A stretch of DNA of 64,000 nt from Sedimenticola sp. (GCA_026985055.1 JALSQZ010000058.1:1-64000); one strand, 5' to 3'. Counted from the first letter of the stretch, positions 51,221 to 61,449 are shown. A program made the numbers and translations. The notes: generated by a model from the sequence alone, not told the origin.

Positions 51221-52798
51221 ATGAGTGGGAAGCGGAAAATGTACCGGTTACAGGCAGGGTTGCTGACCATCATGTTTCTCGCGGGGATCGTTGCGCCACT
51301 GCTCAAGGGCTTGCTGGAGCCGGATGCCAGTATCTCCGCGCGGGAAAAACGCAGCCTTGCCGCCCTGCCTGAGCGTCCGGGAAGTCTTGCCGATGTACAG
51401 CGTTATCCCCGCCGTTTCGATGATTATTATGCCGATCATTTCGGCTTCCGGGAAACCCTGGTGAGCTGGTACAAGCAGTTGAAATATGCGTTGGGCGATG
51501 CGCCTTCAGCGGATGTGATTCTGGGCAGGAATGGCTGGGTGTTTCTCGGCGGCATCGCCAAGGGCTATACCAAGTATGCGGATCCCGTAGGGGATGCCCG
51601 GCATGTGAATCGCTATACGCCGGAAACCCTGGCGGCCATGGCCAATTATCTGGTCGCGGTAAAAAACTGGCTGGCAGTGCGCGGTGTCCGTTATCTGTTT
51701 GTGGTAGCGCCGAACAAACACAGCATCTATCCGGAAAATCTGCCCCCCTGGCTGGTGCCGGAGTACCCGGATTCCGCGCTGGATCAACTGCTTGCTTATG
51801 TTCGGGAGCATACGGATGTTCCCGTGCTGGATCTGCGTCCAGTGCTTCTCCGGGCCAAGGAGCATGGGGAGGTCTATTATTATCATGACAGTCACTGGAA
51901 CTGGCTGGGAGCGAATCACGCCCAGCAGGCGATTCGCGAGGAGATAGAAAAATTGATTCCCGGTAGCCTGAATGCAACCCTGTTCCCCATGAAAAAGGGA
52001 CAGGAAAGGGAAGGGGATTTGCATGCCTTTTTGGGTATGCTGCCGCGGATGCGGCCAGCCCTGGTGCCGGATTTCAAGGGTGATTGCCAGCCACGCCTGG
52101 AGCCGCCCGGCGCTGCGCCCAGGGATGTGCACAGCCAGTATTGTGACCGGGGGCGGTTACAGGTGCTGGTATATCGTGATTCCTTTTTTTCTCATCTCGA
52201 ACCCTATCTGTCGCGGGTGTTTGCGCGTCTGACCTCCATATGGACCAAGGTGGACAAAACCAGCCTGCAAGCCCAACTGGACAAGAACAAGCCCGATCTG
52301 GTTATCGAGGAGTGGGTGGAGCGTAATCTTCCCATGGCGCCGGATGCCAGTCCTTTCCTGGAAACCCGCCTCGACCTGTCCAACGCGCAGTCCATTTATA
52401 CCATGGCGCGTGGTGACTTGCGTTTCAATGCGCGCATCCGTGTATTGTCGTTTACGGCGACAAAGCTGGTACTGGAGAGTATTGGAAATGATCCTTATAT
52501 GCAGCTGCCGCGTCTGTCCCTTGCGCCTGACGGTGCTTATGTGATGCATATCCGCCTGCGGGTGGAGAAAAAATCCGGCCTGGAAGTCTATTATTCCGCC
52601 GGGGACAGCCCGGAGTTTTCCGCCGCCCGCGTGCTGAAACGGCCACTGACGCCGGGAGAAAACGATATCTGGCTGCGCCTACCGGCGCAGGGGCTGGGCA
52701 GTTATCTGCGTCTTGACCCGATTTGGGCCGAGGGACGGGTGGAGTTGGATGCGTTGGAGGTTCTACGCCTGGCTCCCCGGAAAAAGGCCGGTGGATAA
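51221..52798 (+). CDS. AlgX/AlgJ-like SGNH acetyltransferase
   Basis: The 525-residue protein has an N-terminal hydrophobic segment (about 10-26), then an AlgJ/AlgX SGNH domain (about 65-370). Its catalytic residues are the Asp-His of YYYHDSHWNWLGAN (about 222-235) and the Ser in VYRDSFFSHLEPY (about 322). The C-terminal part (about 375-515) resembles the AlgX carbohydrate-binding region. It transfers acetyl groups delivered by the MBOAT protein to a polysaccharide in the periplasm. The pair is a transcription unit after the TonB operon, and nothing in their sequence links the two functions. Confidence 0.87.
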   Translation: MSGKRKMYRLQAGLLTIMFLAGIVAPLLKGLLEPDASISAREKRSLAALPERPGSLADVQRYPRRFDDYYADHFGFRETLVSWYKQLKYALGDAPSADVILGRNGWVFLGGIAKGYTKYADPVGDARHVNRYTPETLAAMANYLVAVKNWLAVRGVRYLFVVAPNKHSIYPENLPPWLVPEYPDSALDQLLAYVREHTDVPVLDLRPVLLRAKEHGEVYYYHDSHWNWLGANHAQQAIREEIEKLIPGSLNATLFPMKKGQEREGDLHAFLGMLPRMRPALVPDFKGDCQPRLEPPGAAPRDVHSQYCDRGRLQVLVYRDSFFSHLEPYLSRVFARLTSIWTKVDKTSLQAQLDKNKPDLVIEEWVERNLPMAPDASPFLETRLDLSNAQSIYTMARGDLRFNARIRVLSFTATKLVLESIGNDPYMQLPRLSLAPDGAYVMHIRLRVEKKSGLEVYYSAGDSPEFSAARVLKRPLTPGENDIWLRLPAQGLGSYLRLDPIWAEGRVELDALEVLRLAPRKKAGG

Positions 52799-52816
52799 AG
52801 GCGCCGCCTGTCGCGT

Positions 52817-53815
52817 TCAGCCGCTCATCAGCACCAGCTTGCCCAGGGTGTGCCCTTCTTCGATGAGGCGGTGTGCCATGGCGGCTTCTTCCAGTTGGAA
52901 CATGCGGCTCACCTCTACCCGCAGTTTTCCCTCACTCATCCATTCCCCCCCAAGGCGCAGAATCTCGCCCTGATGAGCGAGTGCTTCCTTGAGATTTTTC
53001 AGGGCGGGAGTGAGCATCAGGGTAAAGGCGATGCTCAGGTTGCGGTTGCGCGCTTCCGAGGTGAGCAGTCCCTGGCCGGGATCGAGTATGGTAACAATGG
53101 ATCCGTACTCCCGGATCAGGGGCAGGGATTGGCGAAACACCTCCGGTCCCACGGTATCGAATACCAGATCGACCCCCTCGCCGTCGGTGGCTTCCTTTAC
53201 GATGGATTCCAGATCGTCTGTCCGGTAGTCGATAACTGTATCGGCGCCCAGTTCCCGGACGAACGCGGCTTTTTCCGCTGAGCTGACGGTGGTGAGTACC
53301 CGGGCTCCGCGGATTTTCGCCAGTTGTACGGCGATATGACCCACGCCACCCGCGCCCGCATGAATCAGAACTGTTTGTCCTTCTTCCAGGCGTCCACGGT
53401 CATACAGCGCTTCCCAGGCAGTAATCAGCGCCAGTGGCGCGGCGCCGGCTTCCGGGAAGTTGATGCGTGCCGGCATGAATTCCGCCCGGTTTTCCTCCAG
53501 TACGGTGAATTGCGCATAGTTGCCCTGTTCCCGCCCCAGGCCACCGTGGCAGAACCAGACCTTGTCGCCGGGCTGGAAGCGTGTGACTTCCTCGCCGATA
53601 GCGACCACTTCTCCGGCGCCATCACAGCCCAGGATTGCCGGAGGCCGGGCATCGTGGAACAGCCCCCGGGCGCGCAGCTTGGTATCGATGGGGTTGATGC
53701 CAGCGGTGTGCAGACGCACCTTGATTTGGCTGGAGGCGGTGATTTCCGGCTCAGGCAGTTCCTGAAGCTGGAGTACCTCCGGCCCCCCAATGTCGGTCAT
53801 GACAACGGCTTTCAT
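52817..53815 (-). CDS. Zinc-independent quinone oxidoreductase-like MDR protein
   Basis: The 332-residue medium-chain dehydrogenase/reductase opens with MKAVVMTDIGGPEVLQL, typical of the quinone oxidoreductase (QOR) group. The NADPH site is HAGAGGVGHIAVQLAK (about 151-166). The GHE-type zinc motif and structural-zinc cysteines of alcohol dehydrogenases are absent, so the enzyme is probably a zinc-free NADPH:quinone reductase or enoyl reductase-like protein. Monocistronic; divergent from the uracil-DNA glycosylase gene. Confidence 0.87.
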   Translation of the reverse strand: MKAVVMTDIGGPEVLQLQELPEPEITASSQIKVRLHTAGINPIDTKLRARGLFHDARPPAILGCDGAGEVVAIGEEVTRFQPGDKVWFCHGGLGREQGNYAQFTVLEENRAEFMPARINFPEAGAAPLALITAWEALYDRGRLEEGQTVLIHAGAGGVGHIAVQLAKIRGARVLTTVSSAEKAAFVRELGADTVIDYRTDDLESIVKEATDGEGVDLVFDTVGPEVFRQSLPLIREYGSIVTILDPGQGLLTSEARNRNLSIAFTLMLTPALKNLKEALAHQGEILRLGGEWMSEGKLRVEVSRMFQLEEAAMAHRLIEEGHTLGKLVLMSG

Positions 53816-53858
53816 GATCTCTCCTGTTGCGAATTCCGATTTCTGCTATCTTCCCCGG

Positions 53859-54491
53859 ATGAATGCTTCCATGCAAGCCATAGTTGATTTGCAATCCCGC
53901 CTCAGGGCTTGCCGTCAGTGCCCACGAATGATCCCTCCCGTGGTCGTGGGCAAGCCCTTGCTGTCGCCGGTGCTGGCCATTGGCCAGGCGCCGGGCGAGC
54001 GGGAAGGACCGGCGGGAAAACCCTTTGCCTGGACGGCGGGCAAGACCCTGTTCAAGTGGTTTGAAACCCTGGGCGTGGACGAACACAGGTATCGGTCTCA
54101 TGTCTATATGGCAGCTATATGCCGCTGTTTCCCCGGCAAGAATCCCAAGGGCGGCGATCGTGTGCCGAGCCGGGAAGAGATTGCCGCCTGTTCGGTCTGG
54201 CTGGAACAGGAGTTCGCTGTTCTCAGGCCTCGTCTGGTGATTCCCATTGGCAAGCTGGCCATTGGCCGGATCATGCCTGTGGACAAGCTTGCGGAAGTCA
54301 TAGGCCGACAGTTTGAAATGACCCTTTGGGGAAAACAGGTAAGCGTGATACCCTTGCCACACCCTTCCGGGGCATCCACCTGGCATCGTACCGAGCCAGG
54401 CATCGGACTGTTGCGTCAGGCGTTGTCCCTTGTTGGAGAACATCCGGCCTGGAAGGAAGCCTTTTCTCCCAACCGAGTGAAACTGGAATGA
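53859..54491 (+). CDS. Uracil-DNA glycosylase superfamily protein, Fe-S type
   Basis: The 210-residue protein shows the family-4/5-like features IGQAPGEREGPAGKPFAWTAG (active-site loop, about 42-61) and HPSGASTW (about 169-176). Cysteines in CRQCPRM (about 15-21), CRCFPG (about 88) and ACSVW (about 106) can bind a 4Fe-4S cluster. It should excise uracil or other damaged bases. The ATG at 53859 begins just before the Cys motif; upstream in-frame codons overlap the divergent gene's promoter. The stop overlaps the next gene's start by four bases. Confidence 0.85.
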   Translation: MNASMQAIVDLQSRLRACRQCPRMIPPVVVGKPLLSPVLAIGQAPGEREGPAGKPFAWTAGKTLFKWFETLGVDEHRYRSHVYMAAICRCFPGKNPKGGDRVPSREEIAACSVWLEQEFAVLRPRLVIPIGKLAIGRIMPVDKLAEVIGRQFEMTLWGKQVSVIPLPHPSGASTWHRTEPGIGLLRQALSLVGEHPAWKEAFSPNRVKLE

Positions 54492-55066
54492 ATGTGGAAC
54501 AGGAGCTGCGGGAGCGCAGCGGCGGGCGCTGTGAACTTTGTGGCAGTGAACAACAACTGAGCGCCTATGAGGTGCCGCCGGACAGTGATGGCAGCGCCGA
54601 TCAAAGCGTGTTGCTTTGCGATGTGTGCCGAACCCAGATCGAAAACCCCGATGCTGTTGAGCCAAATCACTGGCGCTGCCTGAATGGCAGCATGTGGAGC
54701 CAGCAGCCGGCGGTACAGGTCATGGCCTGGCGCATGCTCAATCAATTGCGCGAGGAAGGCTGGCCCCAGGATTTGCTGGATATGCTTTATCTGGATGACC
54801 CGACTCTCGCCTGGGCGCAATCTGCCGAAATGGGGCCGCAAGAGGAAGAGATGATTCATCTGGACGCCCATGGCGCGCGTCTGGAAGGGGGTGACACGGT
54901 AGTGTTGATCAAGGATCTCAATGTCAAGGGCGCCAATTTTACCGCCAAGCGGGGCACGGCGGTACGCAATATATCCCTGGTTCGGGATGACCCGGAGCAG
55001 ATCGAAGGCCGGGTCAATGGCCAGCAGATCGTTATTCTGACCCGCTATGTGAAGAAGTCAGGCTGA
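54488..55066 (+). CDS. PhnA-like (YjdM) zinc-ribbon protein
   Basis: The 192-residue protein begins with a zinc-ribbon-like segment, GGRCELCGSEQQLSAYEVPP and CDVCRTQIE. It ends with the PhnA domain (about 125-190), DTVVLIKDLNVKGANFTAKRGTAV. PhnA is named for alkylphosphonate use, but its activity is not established. It starts inside the stop codon of the glycosylase gene (ATGA overlap), so the two are made together. Confidence 0.88.
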   Translation: MNVEQELRERSGGRCELCGSEQQLSAYEVPPDSDGSADQSVLLCDVCRTQIENPDAVEPNHWRCLNGSMWSQQPAVQVMAWRMLNQLREEGWPQDLLDMLYLDDPTLAWAQSAEMGPQEEEMIHLDAHGARLEGGDTVVLIKDLNVKGANFTAKRGTAVRNISLVRDDPEQIEGRVNGQQIVILTRYVKKSG

Positions 55067-55080
55067 CGGGCGTCGGGGAG

Positions 55081-55452
55081 TCAGGCGGCGCGGGTAGCGC
55101 AGAACCTGGCCCCCAGCAGCCGGGAAACTAGCAGCCAGGCGAGAATGCCGGCGGCGTCGGCGATCATGTCGGCTACGGAAAAGAAACGGCCAGGTACGAA
55201 ATACTGGGCGCATTCCAGGGCGATTCCATAGGCGATCAGGGGCAATCCATGCTGCCAGTTGAAGGTACGCGATGGCCAGCCGGCATGGGTCAGGGCGGCC
55301 AGCAGCAGAAACACCAGGGCATGCCCCAGCTTGTCGTTGATGTTTTCCTGGATTGCCTCCGGCAATGGCGTCAACGCCATGTAGGTGACAAGCAAAAGAG
55401 CCAGACCGAGAAACAGTCTGGCTCCCATCTGGTTGCAGCGGCAGTGGCTCAC
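55081..55452 (-). CDS. VanZ-family membrane protein
   Basis: The 123-residue protein has four membrane segments and the VanZ-like NDKLGHALVFLLLAAL (about 38-53) and ADMIADAAGILAWLLV (about 94-109) blocks. VanZ proteins change susceptibility to some cell-wall antibiotics; their activity is not known. The GTG start at 55452 overlaps the purD stop (GTGA), indicating translational coupling; the next in-frame ATG is at 55428. Confidence 0.8.
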   Translation of the reverse strand: MSHCRCNQMGARLFLGLALLLVTYMALTPLPEAIQENINDKLGHALVFLLLAALTHAGWPSRTFNWQHGLPLIAYGIALECAQYFVPGRFFSVADMIADAAGILAWLLVSRLLGARFCATRAA

Positions 55453-56750
55453 TTGTCCTTGTTTTCCTTCTGTTCACGGGCTACCGCCCGATAGCCGATA
55501 TCCTTGCGGTACTGCATGTTGTTCCAGTGAATCTGTTCCGCCAAAGCGTAGGCCTTGTGCTGGGCTTCGGTAACGTTGTCGCCCAGGGCGGTGACACACA
55601 GCACCCGGCCACCGGCGGTTACGATCCGGTCGTCCTGCAGCGCAGTACCTGCATGGAATACCTTGGTGTCGGGAGCGTCCTGTTCCGGCAGGCCTTCGAT
55701 GACATCGCCGGTTTCATAGCTGCCAGGGTAGCCGCCAGCGGCGAGCACCACGCCCAGCGCGGCGCGACTGTCCCATTCGGCCTTTTCCTCGTCCAGCTTT
55801 TGGTCCAGCGCGGCCAGGCAGTGGGCGACCAGGTCGGACTGCATGCGCAGCATGATGGGCTGGGTCTCGGGATCGCCGAAACGGCAGTTGAATTCCATCA
55901 CCTTGGGGTTGCCTTCGGTGTCTATCATCACGCCGGCATAGAGAAAGCCGGTGTAGGGCGTGCCTTCCGCGGCCATGCCGGCGATGGTGGGGCCGATGAT
56001 CTGTCCAAGGATTTTCTTGTGGATGTCCTCATTTACCACCGGGGCGGGGGAATAGGCGCCCATGCCGCCGGTATTCGGGCCGGTGTCGCCATCCAGGGCC
56101 GCCTTGTGATCCTGGGAGGAGGCCATGCTGAGCACGTTCTTGCCGTCCGCCATGACGATGAAGCTGGCTTCCTCGCCATTGAGAAACTCTTCGATGACCA
56201 CCTTGTGTCCGGCTTCGCCAAAGGCATTGCCCGAGAGCATGTCCCGCACCGTGTCTTCGGCGGTCTTCATGTCATGCGCCAGGATTACTCCCTTGCCCGC
56301 GGCCAGACCGTCGGCCTTGATGACGATGGGCGCGCCCATCTTGTACAGATACTCCAGCGCTTCGTCCACATCACTGAAAGTGCCGTAGGCCGCGGTAGGG
56401 ATTTCATGGCGTTCCATGAAGTCCTTGGCGAAAGCCTTGGAGCCTTCCAGGCGGGCTACCCGCTTGCTGGGGCCAAAACACTTGAGGCCGGCGGCGGTGA
56501 ATATGTCCACGATGCCGGCCACCAGGGGTTGTTCCGGCCCAACGATGGTCAGGCCGATGTCGTTCTGCAGTGCGAAGTTGCGCAGGGCTTTGGGATCGTC
56601 GGCCGCGATATCCACGTTTTCCAGCTTTTCTTCCCGTGCCGTGCCCGCATTGCCGGGAGCCACATAAACCTTTTCCGCCAGGGGGGATTGCGCGGCTTTC
56701 CACGCCAGTGCGTGCTCCCGACCCCCGCCGCCCACGATGAGAATGTTCAT
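55449..56750 (-). CDS. purD: Phosphoribosylamine-glycine ligase
   Basis: PurD joins glycine to phosphoribosylamine in purine synthesis. The 433-residue ATP-grasp protein begins [18 protein letters not shown] and contains [45 protein letters not shown] and [13 protein letters not shown], all GAR synthetase blocks. ATG 56750 gives the family N terminus. It follows purH with 13 bases between. A GTG-started VanZ gene overlaps its stop. Confidence 0.95.
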   Translation of the reverse strand: MNILIVGGGGREHALAWKAAQSPLAEKVYVAPGNAGTAREEKLENVDIAADDPKALRNFALQNDIGLTIVGPEQPLVAGIVDIFTAAGLKCFGPSKRVARLEGSKAFAKDFMERHEIPTAAYGTFSDVDEALEYLYKMGAPIVIKADGLAAGKGVILAHDMKTAEDTVRDMLSGNAFGEAGHKVVIEEFLNGEEASFIVMADGKNVLSMASSQDHKAALDGDTGPNTGGMGAYSPAPVVNEDIHKKILGQIIGPTIAGMAAEGTPYTGFLYAGVMIDTEGNPKVMEFNCRFGDPETQPIMLRMQSDLVAHCLAALDQKLDEEKAEWDSRAALGVVLAAGGYPGSYETGDVIEGLPEQDAPDTKVFHAGTALQDDRIVTAGGRVLCVTALGDNVTEAQHKAYALAEQIHWNNMQYRKDIGYRAVAREQKENKDK

Positions 56751-56763
56751 GCTGTCTGCCTCC

Positions 56764-58326
56764 TCAGTGCCTGAAATGGCGCATGCCGGTAAAGACCATG
56801 GCCATGCCGTGTTCATTGGCTGCGGCGATGACCTCTTCGTCGCGCATGGAGCCACCGGGCTGGATTACGGCGACAATGCCGGCCTGGGCGGCATTGTCGA
56901 TGCCATCGCGAAAAGGAAAGAAAGCATCCGAAGCCATTACCGAACCCGGTACTTCCAGTCCTGCGTGCTCGGCCTTGATGCCGGCGATGCGAGCGGAATT
57001 GACCCGGCTCATCTGCCCGGCCCCCACGCCTATGGTCATGTTGTTCTTACCATAGACGATGGCGTTGGATTTTACGAATTTTGCCACCCGCCAGCTGAAC
57101 AGCAGATCGGCCATTTCCTGCTCGCTGGGCTGGCGCTGGGTAACCACCTTCAGTTCGCCGTACAGGGAAAGATCCGCATCCTGTACCAGTAGTCCGCCAT
57201 TTACCCGTTTGAAATCAAGACGTTGCGCCGGAGTTTCGGGCCACTGGCCGCAGCTCAGCAGACGTACGTTCTTCTTTGCCGCAACTACCCCGGCTGCTTC
57301 GGCGGACACTTCGGGAGCAATGATGACTTCCACGAACTGCCGGTCCACGATGGCCTGTGCGGTGGCCGCGTCCAGTTCGCGGTTGAAGGCAATGATGCCG
57401 CCAAAGGCGGATTCCGGGTCAGTGGCGTAGGCCTGCTCATAGGCGTCCAGCAGACTCGCGCCTATGGCCACCCCACAGGGGTTGGCGTGCTTGACGATGA
57501 CGCAGGCCGGGCCTTCGCTGAACTGTTTCACGCATTCCAGGGCGGCGTCCGTATCGCCAATGTTGTTGTAGGAAAGCTCCTTGCCCTGAAGCTGCTGGGC
57601 AGTGGCGACGCAGGCTTCCTGAACATCGTCTTCGCGGAAAAAAGCGGCTTTCTGATGAGGGTTTTCGCCATAGCGCATGGTCTGCACCTGACGGTATTGC
57701 AGGTTGATGGTGTTGGGAAAGTCCTGGCGTTCGCCATTGTCGCCGATGCTTCCCAGGTAGTTGGCGATGGCGCCATCATAACGGGCGGTGTGCTCGAAGG
57801 TTTTCACCGCCAGGCGGAAGCGCAAGCTGTCACTCAGGGCATTGCCATTGTTCTTCATCTCGGAAAGGATAAGGGCATAATCGGCGGGATCCACCACCAC
57901 CGCGACGTCCTTGTGGTTCTTGGCCGCGGCGCGGATCATGGTGGGGCCGCCGATATCGATGTTCTCGATGGCCGTGGCCAGGTCGCAGTCCGGATTGGCA
58001 ATGGTTTTTTCAAAGGGATAGAGGTTTACCGCCACCAGATCGATAGGGCCGATGCCATGTGTTTCCATGATGGCGTCATCCGTGCCCCGTCGGCCGAGTA
58101 TGCCGCCATGAATCTTCGGATGCAGGGTTTTCACCCGGCCGTCCATCATTTCCGGAAAACCGGTGTAGTCGCTGACTTCGATAACCGGGACGCCATTGTC
58201 GGCCAGCAGCTTTGCGGTGCCGCCGGTGGAAAGTATCTCCACCCCGGCCTGGGTCAGGCCCTGGGCGAATTCCAGGATACCTTCTTTGTCGGATACGCTG
58301 AGGAGCGCGCGAGTGATTGCAGTCAT
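56764..58326 (-). CDS. purH: Bifunctional AICAR transformylase/IMP cyclohydrolase
   Basis: PurH performs the last two steps of IMP synthesis. The 520-residue protein has the N-terminal cyclohydrolase (MGS-like) domain with [29 protein letters not shown] and [15 protein letters not shown]. The C-terminal transformylase domain has [11 protein letters not shown] (catalytic Lys-His) and [13 protein letters not shown]. The gene lies between purD and fis, the conserved purH-purD arrangement in this lineage. Confidence 0.95.
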   Translation of the reverse strand: MTAITRALLSVSDKEGILEFAQGLTQAGVEILSTGGTAKLLADNGVPVIEVSDYTGFPEMMDGRVKTLHPKIHGGILGRRGTDDAIMETHGIGPIDLVAVNLYPFEKTIANPDCDLATAIENIDIGGPTMIRAAAKNHKDVAVVVDPADYALILSEMKNNGNALSDSLRFRLAVKTFEHTARYDGAIANYLGSIGDNGERQDFPNTINLQYRQVQTMRYGENPHQKAAFFREDDVQEACVATAQQLQGKELSYNNIGDTDAALECVKQFSEGPACVIVKHANPCGVAIGASLLDAYEQAYATDPESAFGGIIAFNRELDAATAQAIVDRQFVEVIIAPEVSAEAAGVVAAKKNVRLLSCGQWPETPAQRLDFKRVNGGLLVQDADLSLYGELKVVTQRQPSEQEMADLLFSWRVAKFVKSNAIVYGKNNMTIGVGAGQMSRVNSARIAGIKAEHAGLEVPGSVMASDAFFPFRDGIDNAAQAGIVAVIQPGGSMRDEEVIAAANEHGMAMVFTGMRHFRH

Positions 58327-58380
58327 GTCGGGAGTTCCTGAATGGGTTTTGAAACGGGGACAGTGGAAAAAGCGGATAAT

Positions 58381-58674
58381 TCAGTCGATATGGAAGCGGG
58401 CCAGCTTTTTGCGCAAGGTGCTGCGGCTGATGCCCAGCAGGATGGCGGCCTGGGTCTGGTTTCCGCCGGTATGTTCCATCACGGTTTGAAACAGGGGACG
58501 CTCCACTTCTTCCATGACCATCTGGTAGATGCCGCTCGCGGCGTGTCCATCCAGCTGGGCAAAATAGGCGTTCAGGGCATCCCGTACACAATCCGCAAGC
58601 GAGTCCTCGCGGTGTTTCTTGCCCACCATCAGTGCATCGACCTTGCCACCATGGTCTTTGTCTTCGAAACTCAT
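58381..58674 (-). CDS. fis: Fis nucleoid-associated regulator
   Basis: The 97-residue protein has the Fis fold: an N-terminal arm, central helices and a C-terminal helix-turn-helix, GNQTQAAILLGISRSTLRKKL (about 71-91). Fis bends DNA and regulates rRNA, recombination and other genes. It is the last gene of prmA-DUF3426-dusB-fis; its start overlaps the dusB stop by four bases, the well-known dusB-fis pairing. Confidence 0.93.
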   Translation of the reverse strand: MSFEDKDHGGKVDALMVGKKHREDSLADCVRDALNAYFAQLDGHAASGIYQMVMEEVERPLFQTVMEHTGGNQTQAAILLGISRSTLRKKLARFHID

Positions 58675-59654
58675 GCTGCCTTTTCCCCCTTGCCCGGATC
58701 AACGAAATAGCGTTTGACCAGTTCCAGCTGGTCCCGGGTAGTTTCCATCTTGTTGATTTCCTGCCGAAATTCTGCGGCCCCCCGCATCTGCCTGCTGTAC
58801 CAGGCGATATGCTTGCGCGCAATGCGTACCCCGTGCCGGGCGCCGTAGAGATCGTACAAGGCGTCCAGATGTTCCATCAGCAGATTCCCGATCCACTGTG
58901 GTGATGGTGGCGAAAGCAGCTCACCATGCGCGAGGTAATGGGCAATCTGTCGAAAGATCCAGGGTCTGCCCTGTGCTGCGCGGCCTATCATGATAGCGTC
59001 AGCGCCGGTAAATTTCAGCACCTGGCGCGCCTTTTTTTCATCCCGGATATCGCCATTGGCCACGATGGGAATGCTAACCGATTGTTTTACCAGACGAATG
59101 GTCTGATACTCGGCTTGTCCGGAGAATTTGCAGGCGCGGGTGCGACCGTGGATGCTGAGCATGCGTATGCCGCTTTGTTCGGCGATACGGGCGATATTCA
59201 GGGCATTCCGGCTGTCCCGATCCCAGCCGGTGCGTATCTTCAGCGTGACCGGCACGCTTACCGCGGCTACCACGGCTTCCAGGATTCTGCCCACCAGCAG
59301 CTCGTCCCGCAGCAGGGCGGAGCCGGCCGCCACCTTGCAGACTTTTTTGGCCGGGCAGCCCATGTTGATGTCGATGATGTCGGCGCCATGATCGACATTG
59401 ATCTGCGCCGCGCGCGCCAGTTTTGCCGGATCGGTGCCGAGAATCTGCACCGCAATGGGCGGCGCCTCGCCCTCCCTGCGCATGCGGGTCTGGGTTTTGC
59501 GGCTGGCCCACAGACTGGTATCGGCGCTGATCATTTCGGAAAACGCCAGGCTTGCGCCGAAACGGCGGCACAGATTGCGAAACGGCAGATCCGTGATGCC
59601 AGCCATGGGCGCCAGCAGCAGATTGCCTTTCAAGGGGATGTTGCCAATCTTCAT
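58671..59654 (-). CDS. dusB: tRNA-dihydrouridine synthase B
   Basis: DusB reduces U17 of tRNA using FMN and NADPH. The 327-residue protein shows LAPMAGITDLPFRNLCRRFG, the IDINMGCPAKKVCKVAAGSALLR block with the catalytic Cys, ISIHGRTRACKFSG and the phosphate-binding GADAIMIGRAAQGRPW. Length is typical. It overlaps fis at the 3' end and a DUF3426 gene at the 5' end, both by four bases. Confidence 0.95.
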   Translation of the reverse strand: MKIGNIPLKGNLLLAPMAGITDLPFRNLCRRFGASLAFSEMISADTSLWASRKTQTRMRREGEAPPIAVQILGTDPAKLARAAQINVDHGADIIDINMGCPAKKVCKVAAGSALLRDELLVGRILEAVVAAVSVPVTLKIRTGWDRDSRNALNIARIAEQSGIRMLSIHGRTRACKFSGQAEYQTIRLVKQSVSIPIVANGDIRDEKKARQVLKFTGADAIMIGRAAQGRPWIFRQIAHYLAHGELLSPPSPQWIGNLLMEHLDALYDLYGARHGVRIARKHIAWYSRQMRGAAEFRQEINKMETTRDQLELVKRYFVDPGKGEKAA

Positions 59655-60574
59655 GAGCCGGCGGGCAGCAGGTTCAGTTCAAAACCGGAAACGCCGATTT
59701 GCGGCGGGAGCAGCAGCAGATGCACTTCCAGGGTTTTTCCTGGCGCCAGAGATCGGTCCCCGGCAGGTGCTTCGGGTTGGTAGACAGAGGCGGGAAGGGT
59801 GCGTCTGGCCATGACCTTCTGGTTTGTGTCCAGCAGGCCCAGTTGCAGAGCGGGTGGTGGTTGTGGGTCAGAGCCATCATTGCGCAGCAGCAGATCCAGC
59901 CGATAGGCTCCCGGGTGAGCGGAATAGGGTTCGAACAGGCGGTCGAGAACGTGAAAATTCTGTGAAGCTTCGGCCGGGAAGGGCTGGCAGCCAAAATAGG
60001 GACAGATTTTTGCCGCCAGCTTCTGAATCTGCGGATTTTCCAGCAGCGGGTTTCTTTGCAGCCAGGCCAGTTGCGCGAGGATGCCCAGCCCCAGGAGAAT
60101 GCTCAGGAAAATGGTGGCTGCCGAGGTTTTTCTTCGGTAGTCGGGGAGTTCCGGAGCGAAGGGTTCATGATCCGGCGGTTCGCCGCCTGCATCCGGTGCA
60201 TCCGGGGCGTCCTGGTGTTCGTCCAGGAGAAGCGTATCAGGCCGGGTAATCTCATCCAGGGGCTGGGTGTCGGGAAGGAGACTTTCCTGATCCTCCTGAA
60301 ATTCCGCCTCGGGGAGAAAATCCGGGCCGGAAAATTCATCCCCGAGCTTGTCGTTTCGATGCTTTTCCAGACTACGTTCCAGATCTTCCAGCAGCTCGCG
60401 CATTTCTGCATCATTCGCGCGAGTGTTTTCTGTCTTGCCAGTGTCCACGGGGTTACCCTTGGCTGCACTGAAGATATTGTGGCATTCGCTGCATACCACC
60501 TTGTGTCCGGCTTCCTTGAGAGTGCTGGAGGGGATGTTGTAGATGACCTGGCAGTGGGGACAGCGAATCTTCAT
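59651..60574 (-). CDS. Zinc-ribbon/DUF3426 membrane protein
   Basis: The 307-residue protein starts with a zinc ribbon of the MJ0042 type, IRCPHCQVIYNIPSSTLKEA...CSECHNIF. An acidic linker follows, then one membrane segment (AATIFLSILLGLGILAQLAWL, about 154-174) and a periplasmic DUF3426 domain (about 180-305). Function is not established; the gene is regularly found between prmA and dusB in gamma- and betaproteobacteria, as here. Overlaps both neighbours by four bases. Confidence 0.92.
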   Translation of the reverse strand: MKIRCPHCQVIYNIPSSTLKEAGHKVVCSECHNIFSAAKGNPVDTGKTENTRANDAEMRELLEDLERSLEKHRNDKLGDEFSGPDFLPEAEFQEDQESLLPDTQPLDEITRPDTLLLDEHQDAPDAPDAGGEPPDHEPFAPELPDYRRKTSAATIFLSILLGLGILAQLAWLQRNPLLENPQIQKLAAKICPYFGCQPFPAEASQNFHVLDRLFEPYSAHPGAYRLDLLLRNDGSDPQPPPALQLGLLDTNQKVMARRTLPASVYQPEAPAGDRSLAPGKTLEVHLLLLPPQIGVSGFELNLLPAGS

Positions 60575-61449
60575 GCACGTAACCCCTGAAGGCGTACCCA
60601 GCCTTCCAGGACGGCCGGAGGCTCAAAACCGATATCGGGCGCATAGGCCTGGATCACCTGATCCGCCTGATCCTGAAGAACGCCCGACAGCAGCAGCTGC
60701 CCCCCGGGAGATACCAGGGAGCGGATCAGGGCGGACAGATCGATGAGGACATTGGCCAGAATGTTCGCCAGGACCACATCCGTTTCCTGTGGATGAAATT
60801 CATCTGCGGCAAGGGTGGTCAGGCGCTCGCTCACCCCATTGCGCCTTGCGTTGCTGCGGGTGGCGACCAGCGCCTGGGGATCGTGATCCACGGCGATGGC
60901 CTGGCGCGCGCCGCGTTTCAGGGCGGCGATGGCGAGGATGCCGGAACCGCAACCAAAATCGATGACGCTCTTGTCTTGCAGGTCTGTGCCGTCTATCCAT
61001 TCCAGACAGAGGGCCGTGGTCGGATGGGTGCCGGTGCCAAAGGCCAGTCCGGGATCGAGATGAATGATCGTGGCATCCGGCTGATCGATTTCGCGCCCGG
61101 TGGGGCAGATCCACAGCTTGCGACCGAAACGCATGGGCTGGAAATGGTCCAGCCAGGCTCTTTCCCAGGCCTGGTCTTCGAGTATTTCCAGGCTGAGATT
61201 GCGGCTGTTCTCCAGATTCAGCGCCGCGTCGATACGGGCGCGCAGGTGATCTGCGTCAGTAGCGCCCTCAAACAGGCCTGTGACCCGTGTATCCCGCCAC
61301 AAGGGCATGGCGCCAGGGGGTGGCTCGAGCATGGGTTCATCCCGGGCGTCCTCCAGGGTGATGGACAGGGCGCCCAGTTGTTCGAACAGCAGTTCAACCA
61401 GGGGCGCCCGGGATTTTTCCACTTCTAGATGTGCTTGCAGCCAGGGCAT
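60571..61449 (-). CDS. prmA: Ribosomal protein L11 methyltransferase
   Basis: PrmA trimethylates ribosomal protein L11. The 292-residue protein has an N-terminal substrate-binding part and a C-terminal methyltransferase domain with LDPGLAFGTGTHPTTALCLEWI (about 140-161), VIDFGCGSGILAIAALKRGA and VVLANILANVLIDL. ATG 61449 gives the family N terminus (MPWLQAHLEV); upstream codons are not homologous. It is first in the prmA-DUF3426-dusB-fis operon. Confidence 0.94.
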   Translation of the reverse strand: MPWLQAHLEVEKSRAPLVELLFEQLGALSITLEDARDEPMLEPPPGAMPLWRDTRVTGLFEGATDADHLRARIDAALNLENSRNLSLEILEDQAWERAWLDHFQPMRFGRKLWICPTGREIDQPDATIIHLDPGLAFGTGTHPTTALCLEWIDGTDLQDKSVIDFGCGSGILAIAALKRGARQAIAVDHDPQALVATRSNARRNGVSERLTTLAADEFHPQETDVVLANILANVLIDLSALIRSLVSPGGQLLLSGVLQDQADQVIQAYAPDIGFEPPAVLEGWVRLQGLRA

